Source of the DNA: an uncultured Williamsia sp.
GTDB taxonomy: Bacteria; Actinomycetota; Actinomycetes; Mycobacteriales; Mycobacteriaceae
Direction: 5' to 3'
Length of the DNA: 64,000 nucleotides
Assembly: GCF_947494875.1 (NCBI RefSeq)
Contig: NZ_CANLWM010000002.1
Span: forward strand, 1-64,000
Shown here piece by piece: positions 37,704 to 47,077 of the stretch. Positions within the stretch are counted from its first letter, which is position 1; the number at the start of each line of letters is the position of its first letter. The translations under genes were made by a program, and so were the position numbers. The notes beneath the pieces are model-generated. The model was not told where the DNA came from and searched no databases. It saw nothing but the letters and a program-made list of their open reading frames with translations.

Positions 37704-38817
37704 GACCGTCGGCGGTCAACCGGTCGGCGACGGCGACCTCTGCGGGCCGAAGGTCGCCGTGGGCGATCCCCTCCCGTCTCCGCACGGCGAGCATGACCCG
37801 CTCGGTGTGGCGCTCCTCGGCGGTGAGCGTCTCGACCGTCGCCAGCGGGAGGGTGCCGTCGGCGAGGGCCGCGGCATGCCGGGCCGGGTGCTTCACCGTG
37901 GCGAACCGCACCCCCGCGACGTGCGAGTGCGACCCCGGTCCGACGCCCCACCAGTCCGCCGAGTCCCAGTAGCCGACGTTGTGGCGGCATCGCGCCGAGG
38001 CGTCGCCGGCGCGAGCCCAGTTCGACACCTCGTACCACTCGAGCCCGGCCGCGGACAGCCGCGCGTCGATCGCCTCGTACCGGTCGGCGAGGACGTCGTC
38101 GTCGGGCGCGGGGATCTCGCCGCGTCGCACCCGACGCGCCAGGGCCGTGCCGTCCTCGACGATCAGCGCGTACGCCGAGACGTGGTCCACACCGGCCGAC
38201 AGCACCGCGTCCAGCGTGGCGTCCATGTCCGAGGCGCGCTCACCGGGCGTCCCGTAGATGACGTCGAGGTTGACGTGCGCGAACCCCGCCGCCCGGGCCT
38301 CGCGGGCGGCCTGCACCGCTCGGCCCGGGCTGTGGACACGGTCGAGGGTCGCGAGCACATGAGGCGCCGCGGACTGCATGCCCAGCGACACCCGCGTGAA
38401 CCCGGCGACGAGCAGACCGTCGAAGAACGCCGGGGAGGTGCTCTCCGGGTTGGACTCGGTCGTGACCTCGGCATCGTCGGCGAGGGTGAACGACGCGCGG
38501 ATCGCGTCCATCACCTCCGCCAGCCCGTCGGCCCCCAGCAGCGACGGCGTGCCCCCACCCACGAAGACCGTCGACACCGGCCGGGTGGGCTGCATCGCGG
38601 CTGCCGCGAGGCGCAGCTCGGTGCGGACCGCCGCGAGCCACGAGGACGGGGACGACGACGACCCGAGTTCACCCGGTGTGTAGGTGTTGAAATCGCAGTA
38701 CCCGCAGCGGGTCGCGCAGAACGGGACGTGCACGTAGAGGCCCAGCGGTGTCGCGGGGTCGACCCGACCGAGGTGCAGCGCCGGGGCGTCGGGCGCCGAC
38801 GGGACGACTGTGGTCAT
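37612..38817 (-). CDS. hemW: HemW-type radical SAM protein (heme chaperone)
   Basis: This 401-residue radical-SAM enzyme has the cluster motif CATRCGYCDFN (CxxxCxxC), then FVGGGTPSLLGADGL, SLGMQS and VNLDVIYGTPGE. A C-terminal HemN-like domain follows. The family was long called oxygen-independent coproporphyrinogen oxidase (HemN), but proteins of this length, without the HemN-specific N-terminal extension, belong to HemW, a heme-binding chaperone. ATG 38817 is the start. Confidence 0.88.
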   Translation of the reverse strand: MTTVVPSAPDAPALHLGRVDPATPLGLYVHVPFCATRCGYCDFNTYTPGELGSSSSPSSWLAAVRTELRLAAAAMQPTRPVSTVFVGGGTPSLLGADGLAEVMDAIRASFTLADDAEVTTESNPESTSPAFFDGLLVAGFTRVSLGMQSAAPHVLATLDRVHSPGRAVQAAREARAAGFAHVNLDVIYGTPGERASDMDATLDAVLSAGVDHVSAYALIVEDGTALARRVRRGEIPAPDDDVLADRYEAIDARLSAAGLEWYEVSNWARAGDASARCRHNVGYWDSADWWGVGPGSHSHVAGVRFATVKHPARHAAALADGTLPLATVETLTAEERHTERVMLAVRRREGIAHGDLRPAEVAVADRLTADGLTEWRDDRVVLSSRGRLLADAVVRELLVAG

Positions 38818-39184
38818 CTGCCCATCATCGACCTCGTCCCCGCGGTCGTCCTCGGCGGGGAATGTCGGCCGTGGCCGCGGCGTTGCGCTGCGTCGACGGC
38901 GTGATTGCGATCACGCTGATCCCAAATCAGCCCAAGTAGACCCGTCGAGGAGGCCCGTGGCACCATGGGCACCGTGATCTCACCCGGGGTGTGGCTGGCC
39001 GAACGTCGCCACATAGACCTCAAGCGCGTCTGCAGCGCATTCTGTCGATCCTGACCGATCGTCCGTCCCGTCGCGCACCCGGCGACGTCGCCCTCCGGGC
39101 CGACCGACGACCGCATCACCCGGTATCGCCCTACCCCCGGCCGCGTGCCCTCTGCCCGCGCCGACAGCCCCAGGAGCATCGATC
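38818..39184 (+). promoter_or_regulatory. Leader region of the sirA-cysH-cysD-cysN operon
   Basis: The only coding element in these 367 bp is the leader peptide at 38965-39054. After it come 130 bp before sirA. They include the perfect 12-bp palindrome GGCGACGTCGCC (39081-39092), nested in a larger CCCGG…CCGGG pairing, without a following T-run. This could form a translation- or Rho-linked attenuator. A clear sirA ribosome site, AGGAG, lies 8 bases before the ATG. The divergent hemW promoter should also be here. Confidence 0.55.
38965..39054 (+). CDS. Cysteine-regulon leader peptide (29 aa)
   Basis: The short ORF runs from ATG 38965 to TGA 39052-39054, with AGGAGG about 10 bases upstream (GTG 38974 is an in-frame alternative). 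It contains the hallmark core RRHIDLKRVCSAFCRS, the pattern (RRHxDLxRVCSAxC) known from actinobacterial leader peptides that precede sulfur-assimilation genes. Two cysteine codons lie within the last seven codons. From published mycobacterial work as I recall it, ribosomes stalling at such Cys codons when cysteine is scarce raise expression of the downstream operon. It sits 130 bp before sirA. Confidence 0.88.
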   Translation: MGTVISPGVWLAERRHIDLKRVCSAFCRS

Positions 39185-40891
39185 ATGACGTCGTCCACCG
39201 ACGCCGACAACGCCGCCCCCCGCGCCCGACGCCCCCGCCCGACCAAGCGTCGCGCCGAGGGCCAGTGGAAGCTCGGCTACCGCGAGCCGTTGAACCCCAA
39301 CGAGCAGGTCAAGAAGGACGACAACCCGCTCAACGTCCGTGCCCGCGTCGAGAACATCTACGCCCACCGCGGGTTCGACTCCATCGACAAGCAGGACCTG
39401 CGGGGCCGGCTGCGCTGGTGGGGCCTCTACACCCAGCGCGCCCAGGGCTACGACGGCACGTGGACCGGCGACGAGAACATCGACATCCTCGAGGACAGCC
39501 ACTTCATGATGCGGGTCCGCTGCGACGCGGGCGCGCTGTCCGCCGAGCAGCTGCGCACCATCGGTGAGATCTCCACCGAGTTCGCCCGCGACACCGCCGA
39601 CCTCTCCGACCGCGAGAACGTGCAGTACCACTGGATCCGCATCGAGGACGTGCCGACCATCTGGCAGCGCCTCGAGGCCGTCGGCCTCAAGACCACCGAG
39701 GCCTGCGGCGACACCCCCCGGGTCGTCCTCGGGTCACCGCTCGCCGGGGAGGCCGTCGACGAGGTCCTCGACCCGACCCCCGCGATCGACGAGATCGTGC
39801 GTCGCTACGTCGGCGACCCGACCTACTCCAACCTCCCCCGAAAGTTCAAGACGGCGATCTCCGGCCTGCAGGACGTCGCCCACGAGGTGAACGACGTGGC
39901 GTTCATCGGCGTCGTGCATCCCGAACACGGACCGGGCCTCGACCTCTGGGTCGGTGGCGGGCTGTCGACCAATCCGATGCTCGCGCAGCGCGTCGGCGCA
40001 TGGATCCCGCTCGACGAGGTCCCCGACGTCTGGGAAGGCGTGGTCAGCCTGTTCCGCGACTACGGCTACCGCCGCCTCCGCGCCAAGGCCCGCCTCAAGT
40101 TCCTGCTCAAGGACTGGGGTGTCGAGAAGTTCCGCCAGGTCCTCGAGGACGAATACCTCGGCCGGAAGCTGGTGGACGGCCCCGCGCCCGAGCCGCTCGC
40201 CGCGCCGCGCGACCACGTCGGCGTGCAGCGACTCAAGAACGGGCGCAACGCCGTCGGCTTCGCGGCCATCGCCGGTCGCGTCTCCGGCAGCACCCTGCAG
40301 GCCGTCGCCGACGCCGCCGCCCGCGCCGGATCCGACCGCATCCGGTTCACGCCGTACCAGAAGCTCGTCGTCCTCGACGTGCACGACGACGCCGTCGACA
40401 CCCTGATCGACGACCTGCGGCCCCACGGGCTCGACGGACGCCCGTCGCGCTGGCGCCGGAACCTGATCGCGTGCTCGGGCATCGAGTTCTGCAAGCTGTC
40501 GTTCACCGAGACGCGCAAGCGCAGTCAGGCACTCGTGCCCGAGCTCGAGGAACGTCTGGCCGACATCGACGCGCAACTGGACGTCCCCATCACCGTCAAC
40601 ATCAACGGCTGCCCCAACTCGTGCGCTCGCGCCCAGATCGCCGACATCGGCTTCAAGGGTCAGCTGGTCGAGGACGAGAACGGCGACCACGTCGAGGGCT
40701 TCCAGGTGCACCTCGGCGGGAGTCTGGGCCAGGACGCCGGGTTCGGACGCAAACTCCGCCAGCACAAGGTCACAACCGACGAACTGGGTGACTACATCGA
40801 TCGCGTGGTGCGAAACTTTGTCAAGTATCGCGAAGACGGCGAGCGGTTCGCACAGTGGGCCGTCCGTGCCGACGAGGAGGATCTCCGATGA
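39185..40891 (+). CDS. sirA: Ferredoxin-dependent sulfite reductase
   Basis: This 568-residue siroheme/4Fe-4S reductase turns sulfite into sulfide with electrons from ferredoxin. Cluster ligands are C430, C436 (ACSGIEFC), C476 and C480 (NGCPNSC). Tyr82 and Cys174 stand where the mycobacterial enzyme has its Tyr-Cys covalent link next to the active site (Y69/C161 with a constant offset of 13), which marks sulfite rather than nitrite reductases. It was formerly called nirA. ATG 39185 has AGGAG 8 bases upstream. cysH overlaps its stop (ATGA). Confidence 0.95.
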   Translation: MTSSTDADNAAPRARRPRPTKRRAEGQWKLGYREPLNPNEQVKKDDNPLNVRARVENIYAHRGFDSIDKQDLRGRLRWWGLYTQRAQGYDGTWTGDENIDILEDSHFMMRVRCDAGALSAEQLRTIGEISTEFARDTADLSDRENVQYHWIRIEDVPTIWQRLEAVGLKTTEACGDTPRVVLGSPLAGEAVDEVLDPTPAIDEIVRRYVGDPTYSNLPRKFKTAISGLQDVAHEVNDVAFIGVVHPEHGPGLDLWVGGGLSTNPMLAQRVGAWIPLDEVPDVWEGVVSLFRDYGYRRLRAKARLKFLLKDWGVEKFRQVLEDEYLGRKLVDGPAPEPLAAPRDHVGVQRLKNGRNAVGFAAIAGRVSGSTLQAVADAAARAGSDRIRFTPYQKLVVLDVHDDAVDTLIDDLRPHGLDGRPSRWRRNLIACSGIEFCKLSFTETRKRSQALVPELEERLADIDAQLDVPITVNINGCPNSCARAQIADIGFKGQLVEDENGDHVEGFQVHLGGSLGQDAGFGRKLRQHKVTTDELGDYIDRVVRNFVKYREDGERFAQWAVRADEEDLR

Positions 40892-41616
40892 GCACTGCAG
40901 TCCGCGCCGAGGCGGCCCTGCGGGATCTGGCCGCCGAGGGGGCAGCCGACCTCGGTCCCGACGCTGATCCCCGCGACCTGTTGCGGTGGACGGCGGAGAC
41001 CTTCGGGTCCGACTTCGTCGTCGCGTCGAACATGCAGGACGCTGCGCTCGTCGACCTCGCCGTCGACTCGATCGCCCCCGAGGCCCTCGGCGGCGAGAAG
41101 CTGAAGGTCCTCTTCCTCGACACCGGCTACCACTTCGCCGAGACCCTCGGCACCCGCGACGCCGTCGAGCAGGTCTATGCCGTCGACATCGTGAACGTCA
41201 CCCCGGAGCACTCGGTGGCCCAGCAGGACGAGTTGGTGGGGCGCAACCTCTTCGCGTCCGATCCGGCCGAGTGCTGCCGCCTGCGCAAGGTGGTCCCGCT
41301 GCAGAACACGCTCGCCGGATACCGCGCCTGGGTCACCGGCATCCGCCGTGTCGAGTCGCCCACCCGGGCGAACGCGCCGCTGATCTCGTTCGACGAGACC
41401 TTCGGGCTCGTCAAGATCAACCCGATCGCGGCGTGGACCGACGAGCAGATGCAGGACTACATCGAGAGCCGGGGCGTGCTGGTGAACCCGCTCGTCGAGG
41501 AGGGCTACCCCTCCATCGGGTGCGAGCCCTGCACCGCGAAGCCCGAGCCGGGCTCCGATCCGCGCAGTGGCCGCTGGGCCGGCCGCGCCAAGACCGAATG
41601 TGGGCTGCACGCATGA
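40888..41616 (+). CDS. cysH: Adenylyl-sulfate (APS) reductase
   Basis: This 242-residue thioredoxin-dependent reductase converts APS to sulfite. It has the CC (C129, C130) and CxxC (C212, C215) pairs that hold the 4Fe-4S cluster, the mark of APS rather than PAPS reductases, and the catalytic Cys238 in KTECGLH. ATG 40888 overlaps the sirA stop. With no CysC kinase fused to CysN downstream, the route sulfate-APS-sulfite-sulfide is complete without PAPS. Confidence 0.95.
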   Translation: MSTAVRAEAALRDLAAEGAADLGPDADPRDLLRWTAETFGSDFVVASNMQDAALVDLAVDSIAPEALGGEKLKVLFLDTGYHFAETLGTRDAVEQVYAVDIVNVTPEHSVAQQDELVGRNLFASDPAECCRLRKVVPLQNTLAGYRAWVTGIRRVESPTRANAPLISFDETFGLVKINPIAAWTDEQMQDYIESRGVLVNPLVEEGYPSIGCEPCTAKPEPGSDPRSGRWAGRAKTECGLHA

Positions 41617-42560
41617 CCGTTCCCGACACCGAGGTGAGCACGCTGCCGTCGACACATCGCGACCAGACCCGGTACGACACGCTGGACGCCCTCGAGAGCG
41701 AGGGCATCCACATCATCCGTGAGGTCGCCGGGGAGTTCGACCGCCCGGTGATCCTGTTCTCCGGCGGCAAGGACTCGACGGTCCTGCTGCACCTCGCCAT
41801 CAAGGCGTTCTGGCCCGCACCGGTCCCGTTCGCGTTGCTGCACGTCGACACCGGTCACAACCTGCCCGAGGTGCTCGCGTTCCGCGACGAGGTGGTCGCG
41901 CGGCACAATCTGCGACTGCACGTCGCCAAGGTCGAGGACTACCTCGCCGACGGTCGCCTGACCGAGCGCCCCGACGGCGTCCGCAACCCGCTGCAGACCG
42001 TGCCGCTGCTCGACGCCATCACCGAGAACCGCTTCGACGCGGTGTTCGGCGGCGGTCGACGCGACGAGGAGCGCAGTCGTGCCAAGGAGCGGATCTTCTC
42101 GCTGCGCAACGCCTTCGGCCAGTGGGACCCCAAGCGTCAACGACCTGAGCTGTGGAACCTCTACAACGGGCGCCACGCACCCGGTGAACACGTACGCGTC
42201 TTCCCGCTGTCGAACTGGACCGAGCTCGACGTCTGGCGCTACATCGCCCGCGAGCAGGTGCTGTTGCCGCCGATCTACTACGCCCACGAGCGCGAGGTCT
42301 TCCAGCGCGACGGCATGTGGATGACCCCGGGACCGTGGGGCGGACCCCGCGACGGCGAGGAACTGCAGCGACTGTCGGTGCGCTACCGCACCGTCGGCGA
42401 CGGCTCGACCACCGGCGCGGTGCTGTCCGACGCCGCCGACAACGAAGCGGTCCTGGCCGAGGTGGCAGCGTCGCGACTGACCGAGCGCGGGGCCACCCGC
42501 GGCGACGACCGCGTGTCCGAGGCCGCCATGGAGGACCGCAAGCGAGAGGGCTACTTCTGA
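41613..42560 (+). CDS. cysD: Sulfate adenylyltransferase small subunit
   Basis: This 315-residue PP-loop ATP pyrophosphatase has VILFSGGKDSTVLLHLA, LLHVDTGHNLPEVLAFRD, and GGGRRDEERSRAKERIFS. With CysN it makes APS from sulfate and ATP. ATG 41613 overlaps the cysH stop (ATGA), and cysN starts on its own stop (TGATG). This tight coupling keeps the subunits in step. Confidence 0.96.
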   Translation: MTVPDTEVSTLPSTHRDQTRYDTLDALESEGIHIIREVAGEFDRPVILFSGGKDSTVLLHLAIKAFWPAPVPFALLHVDTGHNLPEVLAFRDEVVARHNLRLHVAKVEDYLADGRLTERPDGVRNPLQTVPLLDAITENRFDAVFGGGRRDEERSRAKERIFSLRNAFGQWDPKRQRPELWNLYNGRHAPGEHVRVFPLSNWTELDVWRYIAREQVLLPPIYYAHEREVFQRDGMWMTPGPWGGPRDGEELQRLSVRYRTVGDGSTTGAVLSDAADNEAVLAEVAASRLTERGATRGDDRVSEAAMEDRKREGYF

Positions 42561-43846
42561 TGAGCGACCTGCTGCGCATAGCCACCGCCGGCAGCGTCGA
42601 CGACGGGAAGTCCACGCTCGTCGGTCGGCTGCTGTACGACACGAAATCCGTTCTCGCCGACCAGATCGACGCGGTGACCCGCGCCTCGGTCGATCGCGGT
42701 CTCGACACGCCGGACCTGTCGCTGCTCGTCGATGGCCTGCGCGCCGAGCGCGAACAGGGCATCACCATCGACGTCGCCTACCGCTACTTCGCGACCCCGC
42801 GGCGCAGCTTCGTCCTCGCCGACACCCCGGGGCACGTGCAGTACACGCGGAACACCGTGTCGGGCGCGTCCACCGCGCAGCTGGTCATCCTGCTCGTCGA
42901 CGCGCGCAACGGCATCGTCACCCAGACCCGTCGGCACGCCGCGGTGATGGCTCTGCTGGGTGTGGGCCGACTCGTGTTGGCGGTCAACAAGATCGACCTC
43001 GTCGATGACGCCGAGGCGACGTTCGCGCGGATCCGCGCGGAGTTCTCCGAGCTGTCCCACGCCCTCGGCTGGGACGACGAGCACATCCAGGCCATCCCGG
43101 TCTCGGCGCTGCGCGGCGACAACATCGCCGAGCGGTCGTCGCTGACGGCGTTCTACGACGGCCCGACGCTCATCGAGCACCTCGAGTCCGTGCCGAACGA
43201 ACCCGACCGCGCGCCGGTCGGTGCGCGTTTCCCCGTGCAGTACGTGATCCGTCCCCGCACCCCCGAGCACCCCGACTACCGCGGGTACGCCGGACAGGTC
43301 GCCGCCGGTGAGCTCCATGTCGGCGACGAGGTGGTCGTCCTGCCGTCGGGCCTGCGTACCACGGTCGCCGGCATCGACACCGCCGACGGCGCACTGCAGT
43401 CCGCGCACACGGGGCGCAGCGTGACCGTGCTGCTCGCCGACGATCTCGACGTCTCGCGCGGTGACCTCGTCGCCGCCGTCGCGGACGCGCCGGAGCCGAT
43501 CTCGACGTTCACCGCGACCCTCTGCTGGCTCGGCGACAAGCCCCTGCACCCGGGTGCGCGCCTGCTCCTCAAGCACGGGACCCGCACCACGCCGGCCATC
43601 GTCGGCGGGATCGACGCGGTCTTCGACGAGCAGGACCTCCGCGTGCAGGACGCGCCGGAGTCGCTGGCGCTGAACCAGATCGGTCGGGTGTCGGTGCAGA
43701 CCGCCGAGCCCGTCGCCGCGGACGACTACCAGGTGAACCGGGAGACGGGCAGCTTCCTGCTCATCGACCCACAGGGCGGCAACACCCTGGCCGCGGGACT
43801 CGTCGGTGACGCGCTGGCCCGCCTGCGCCGGTCCGCCCTGGTCTGA
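42560..43846 (+). CDS. cysN: Sulfate adenylyltransferase large subunit (GTPase)
   Basis: This 428-residue GTPase has P-loop GSVDDGKSTLVG, switch segment REQGITIDVAYRYF, G3 DTPGH and G4 NKID, followed by two beta-barrel domains as in EF-Tu. GTP hydrolysis drives APS formation by CysD. The protein ends after the barrels, so the APS-kinase (CysC) domain fused in some mycobacteria is absent. ATG 42560 overlaps the cysD stop by one base. Confidence 0.95.
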   Translation: MSDLLRIATAGSVDDGKSTLVGRLLYDTKSVLADQIDAVTRASVDRGLDTPDLSLLVDGLRAEREQGITIDVAYRYFATPRRSFVLADTPGHVQYTRNTVSGASTAQLVILLVDARNGIVTQTRRHAAVMALLGVGRLVLAVNKIDLVDDAEATFARIRAEFSELSHALGWDDEHIQAIPVSALRGDNIAERSSLTAFYDGPTLIEHLESVPNEPDRAPVGARFPVQYVIRPRTPEHPDYRGYAGQVAAGELHVGDEVVVLPSGLRTTVAGIDTADGALQSAHTGRSVTVLLADDLDVSRGDLVAAVADAPEPISTFTATLCWLGDKPLHPGARLLLKHGTRTTPAIVGGIDAVFDEQDLRVQDAPESLALNQIGRVSVQTAEPVAADDYQVNRETGSFLLIDPQGGNTLAAGLVGDALARLRRSALV

Positions 43847-43854
43847 CACCGTCG

Positions 43855-44595
43855 ATGTCCGCCACCGCGCTCCTCGTCGCCCACGGCAGCCGCGACCCGC
43901 GGTTCGCCGCGACGGCGCGGCAGGTGCGGGACGCGGTCGAGCGGGACGACCCGGCGATCCGCGTCGAGGTGGCCTACCTCGATCTCGACGAGCCGTCGGT
44001 ACCCGACGCCCTCGCCCGGCTCGACGGCGACGTCGCCGTCGTACCACTGCTGTTGGGCGACGCGTTCCACAACCGGGTGGATCTGCCTGCGCTGCTCGCG
44101 GAATCGGCACGACCGGGGCTGCGCACGGCGCATGCGCCGGTCCTCGCCGACCCCCGACTCACCGACGCCCTCGCCGACCGAGCGCTCGACGCCGGTCTCG
44201 AGACGGGTGACGGTGTGCTGATGTGCGCGGTCGGCTCGAGCGACGCCGCGGCCGATTCCGCGACGGTCCGTCGCGGCGCAGACCTCGCCGACACCCTGGC
44301 CCGGCGCGGTCTCGACGTCGCCGTGGACGTCGCGTTCGCGACCCGATCCGACTCGGTCCTCGCAGCGGACGGCCGGCTGCGTGCGGCCGGGGCGACGCGG
44401 GTCCTCGTCGCACCCTGGTTCCTCTCCGCCGGCACGCTCACCGACCGCGTGGAGCGACTCCTCGACGGCACCGGCCGCCCCTGGCGGATGGCGGGCCCCC
44501 TCGGTGCCCACCCGGCCGTCGTCGACGTGGTCCGCGCCCGCATCGCCGCGGCGACGGCCGGCGTGATGTCCGACTCGGGGTCAACTCACCGATAA
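43855..44595 (+). CDS. CbiX-type sirohydrochlorin chelatase
   Basis: This 246-residue protein is made of two chelatase-like halves. The first opens ALLVAHGSRDPRFAATARQV with the metal-site histidine; the second histidine is in LLLGDAFHNRVDLP. The second half has LMCAVGSSDAA and LVAPWFLSAGTLTDRV. It is expected to insert iron into sirohydrochlorin to make siroheme for SirA, which fits its place 8 bp after cysN. It is related in position to che1 of mycobacteria. Cobalt insertion is the alternative. Confidence 0.85.
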   Translation: MSATALLVAHGSRDPRFAATARQVRDAVERDDPAIRVEVAYLDLDEPSVPDALARLDGDVAVVPLLLGDAFHNRVDLPALLAESARPGLRTAHAPVLADPRLTDALADRALDAGLETGDGVLMCAVGSSDAAADSATVRRGADLADTLARRGLDVAVDVAFATRSDSVLAADGRLRAAGATRVLVAPWFLSAGTLTDRVERLLDGTGRPWRMAGPLGAHPAVVDVVRARIAAATAGVMSDSGSTHR

Positions 44596-44657
44596 GCCTC
44601 AGCGGATCGGGGGGAGATTCTCCGCGACTTCTCAGGTCCGCGGCCGAAGGTGGCCTC

Positions 44658-46073
44658 ATGGACCAGACACCGCATGGACAGAACGACGACCCCTCCGTTG
44701 CGCGAGATCGGGACACCGCACCCACCACAGGTTTCGGTGCGTACCGCGACGCGGGACACGGCTCCCACGAGCCGCTGGGACACTACGGCAGTCATCACGC
44801 GGCACCGCCGTACGGTCATGACGCGGGGTACACCCCCTACCCCGGCCAGAGCGCGGCGCCCGCGCCGCTGCGTCGGCGGACCGCGCCGATCGTGGTGGCC
44901 GTCGTCGCGGCCGGCCTGCTCGGTGGCGGACTCGGCGCGGGCGGAGTCGCCCTCCTCGACCACGACTCCTCGTCGTCGCCGACGGCGCTGACAGCTCAGC
45001 CCGCGTCGGCGACCGTCACCTCGGCGTCGCCCGGGTCGATCCCCTATGCCGCGCAGGTCGCGTCGAAGTCGACGGCAGATCTCACCGTGACCGGACAGTC
45101 CGGCGAGGCGGTCGGCAGCGGGATCATCCTGACCCGCGACGGATACGTCCTCACCAACAACCACGTCGTGTCCGGCGCCGGCGACGGCGGACGCATCCAG
45201 GTGACGCTGCCCGACGGGTCGACCCACGCGGCGACCGTCCGCGGCGTCGCCCCGTCCTACGATCTGGCCGTGGTCAAGGTCGACGGTGTGTCGAACCTGA
45301 CCCCGGCGGTGCTCGGACAGTCCTCCGCCGTGCAGGTCGGCCAGCAGGTCGTCGCCGTCGGCAGCCCCGAGAACCTCTCCAACACCGTGACATCCGGCAT
45401 CGTGTCGAACCTCAGCCGCACCGTCACCGCCTCCGACGACAGCGGGCAGTCGGTGGCCGTCTACAACGGCCTGCAGACCGACACCCCGATCAACCCGGGC
45501 AACTCCGGTGGCCCGCTGGTGAACCTGCAGGGGCAGGTCGTCGGGGTCAACTCCGCCGTCGACACCGGCCAGGCGTCCCAGGGTGGGGTGCAGGCGTTCG
45601 GCCTCGGCTTCGCCATCCCCGTCGACACCGCCCGTCGTGTCGCCGACCAGCTCATGCAGGACGGGTCGGCAACCAAGCCGATCCTCGGCGTCTCGGGCTC
45701 GCTCTCCGGTTCCGACAGCTCGTCGACGGTCACCGGGGCCCAGGTCACCGGTGTCACCGAGGGCGGCGCTGCGGCCAAGGCCGGCATCGTCCGCGGCGAT
45801 GTCATCACCAAGGTGAACGGCGTCCCCATCGGCAACTACGCCGACCTGATGGCGCAGATCCTCAAGCAGCAGCCGGGACAGTCCATCCCGCTCACAGTTC
45901 AGTCCGGCGGCAGCAGCAAGACCGTCACCGTCGCGCTCGGCACGGCGAAGGACACCGCCCGCACGACGGTCCCCGCCCGAGAGCAGCAGCAACAGCAGGA
46001 GCAGCAGTCCCCGTTCGGCGGCGGAACCCCCTTCGGAGGGGACTCCCCCTTCGGCGGACTCCCCTTCGGCTGA
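44658..46073 (+). CDS. Membrane-anchored HtrA/DegP-like serine protease with PDZ domain
   Basis: This 471-residue S1C protease has a cytoplasmic Gly/His/Pro-rich N-terminus (about 70 residues) and one helix (about 76-100). The trypsin-like domain has His169 (TNNHVV), Asp202 (YDLAVV) and Ser283 (GNSGGP). A PDZ domain (about 335-430) and a Gln-rich then PFGG-repeat tail follow. It handles misfolded proteins outside the membrane. ATG 44658 is preceded by GAAGGTGG. It splits the two sulfur arms; its 3' end lies 8 bp from the convergent cysA end. Confidence 0.92.
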   Translation: MDQTPHGQNDDPSVARDRDTAPTTGFGAYRDAGHGSHEPLGHYGSHHAAPPYGHDAGYTPYPGQSAAPAPLRRRTAPIVVAVVAAGLLGGGLGAGGVALLDHDSSSSPTALTAQPASATVTSASPGSIPYAAQVASKSTADLTVTGQSGEAVGSGIILTRDGYVLTNNHVVSGAGDGGRIQVTLPDGSTHAATVRGVAPSYDLAVVKVDGVSNLTPAVLGQSSAVQVGQQVVAVGSPENLSNTVTSGIVSNLSRTVTASDDSGQSVAVYNGLQTDTPINPGNSGGPLVNLQGQVVGVNSAVDTGQASQGGVQAFGLGFAIPVDTARRVADQLMQDGSATKPILGVSGSLSGSDSSSTVTGAQVTGVTEGGAAAKAGIVRGDVITKVNGVPIGNYADLMAQILKQQPGQSIPLTVQSGGSSKTVTVALGTAKDTARTTVPAREQQQQQEQQSPFGGGTPFGGDSPFGGLPFG

Positions 46074-46081
46074 GCAGGCTC

Positions 46082-47077
46082 TCAGCCCGCGATCGCCGGA
46101 ATTCTCGTCGCACGGACGAAGACGTCGTCACCCTCCGACAGTGCGAGGGCGGCGGCGTCGCCGCGTGTGATCTGTGCGTGGAACTCGTCGCCGGTCGCGG
46201 CGTTCGTCAGCTCCACCCGCACCTCGAAACCGAGATGCACCACCCGGACCACCCTGGCCTTGAACACGCCGTGGTCGTCCCCGGCGGACTCGGCGCCGTG
46301 CAGCGCGAGGTCCGGCGTCCGGCCGAGCCGGATGTCGTGCGGGCGCACCAGGTTCCCGTTCAGCCGGGCGACCGACCCGAGGAACGACATCACGAACGCG
46401 TTGGAAGGGCGGTCGTAGAGGTCGTCGGGGCTACCGACCTGCTCGATCCGCCCCTTGTTCAGCACCGCGATGCGGTCGGCGACGTCGAGCGCCTCCTGCT
46501 GGTCGTGGGTGACGAGCACCGTCGTGACGTGCACCTCGTCGTGGAGACGACGCAGCCACCGGCGCAGGTCCTCGCGGACCTTGGCGTCGAGGGCACCGAA
46601 CGGCTCGTCGAGCAGCAGCACCTCCGGGTCGACGGCGAGCGCCCGCGCCAGCGCCATGCGCTGTCGCTGCCCGCCAGAGAGCTGCGCGGGATACCGCGTC
46701 TGGAATCCGGCGAGGCCGACGACATCGAGCAGTTCGTCCACCTTCGCCGCCACCTCGGCCTTGGGCCGCTTGCGGATCTTGAGTCCGAACGCGACGTTCT
46801 CGCGGACCGTCATGTGCTTGAACGCGGCGTAGTGCTGGAACACGAAGCCGATGTCGCGGCGCTGCGGCGACAGCCGGGTCACGTCCTCGCCGTTGATGAT
46901 CACGGTGCCCGAGTCGAGTGCGTCGAGTCCGGCGATCGCGCGCAGCAGAGTCGACTTGCCCGACCCCGACGGTCCGAGCAGCGCGGTGAGCGAACCCCTG
47001 GGGATGTCGAGCGAGACGTCGTCGAGCGCGGCGAAGTCGCCGTAACGCTTGTGTGCGTGGGCCACAGAGATGGTCAT
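46082..47077 (-). CDS. cysA: Sulfate/thiosulfate ABC transporter, ATP-binding subunit
   Basis: This 331-residue ABC ATPase has Walker A GPSGSGKS (35-42), Q-loop [14 protein letters not shown], signature [15 protein letters not shown] (133 on), Walker [13 protein letters not shown] and switch His in [12 protein letters not shown]-terminal TOBE-like regulatory domain follows. It powers sulfate uptake through CysT/CysW. ATG 47077 overlaps the cysW stop. It is the last gene of a leftward four-gene operon. Confidence 0.95.
   Translation of the reverse strand: MTISVAHAHKRYGDFAALDDVSLDIPRGSLTALLGPSGSGKSTLLRAIAGLDALDSGTVIINGEDVTRLSPQRRDIGFVFQHYAAFKHMTVRENVAFGLKIRKRPKAEVAAKVDELLDVVGLAGFQTRYPAQLSGGQRQRMALARALAVDPEVLLLDEPFGALDAKVREDLRRWLRRLHDEVHVTTVLVTHDQQEALDVADRIAVLNKGRIEQVGSPDDLYDRPSNAFVMSFLGSVARLNGNLVRPHDIRLGRTPDLALHGAESAGDDHGVFKARVVRVVHLGFEVRVELTNAATGDEFHAQITRGDAAALALSEGDDVFVRATRIPAIAG

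Noticed and set aside
37612-38817. HemN, oxygen-independent coproporphyrinogen III oxidase
   Set aside because: Length and N-terminus fit HemW; heme synthesis by HemN needs an N-terminal region that is absent here.
39185-40891. Nitrite reductase (older nirA name)
   Set aside because: The conserved Tyr82/Cys174 pair and the setting with cysH/cysD/cysN favour sulfite reductase.
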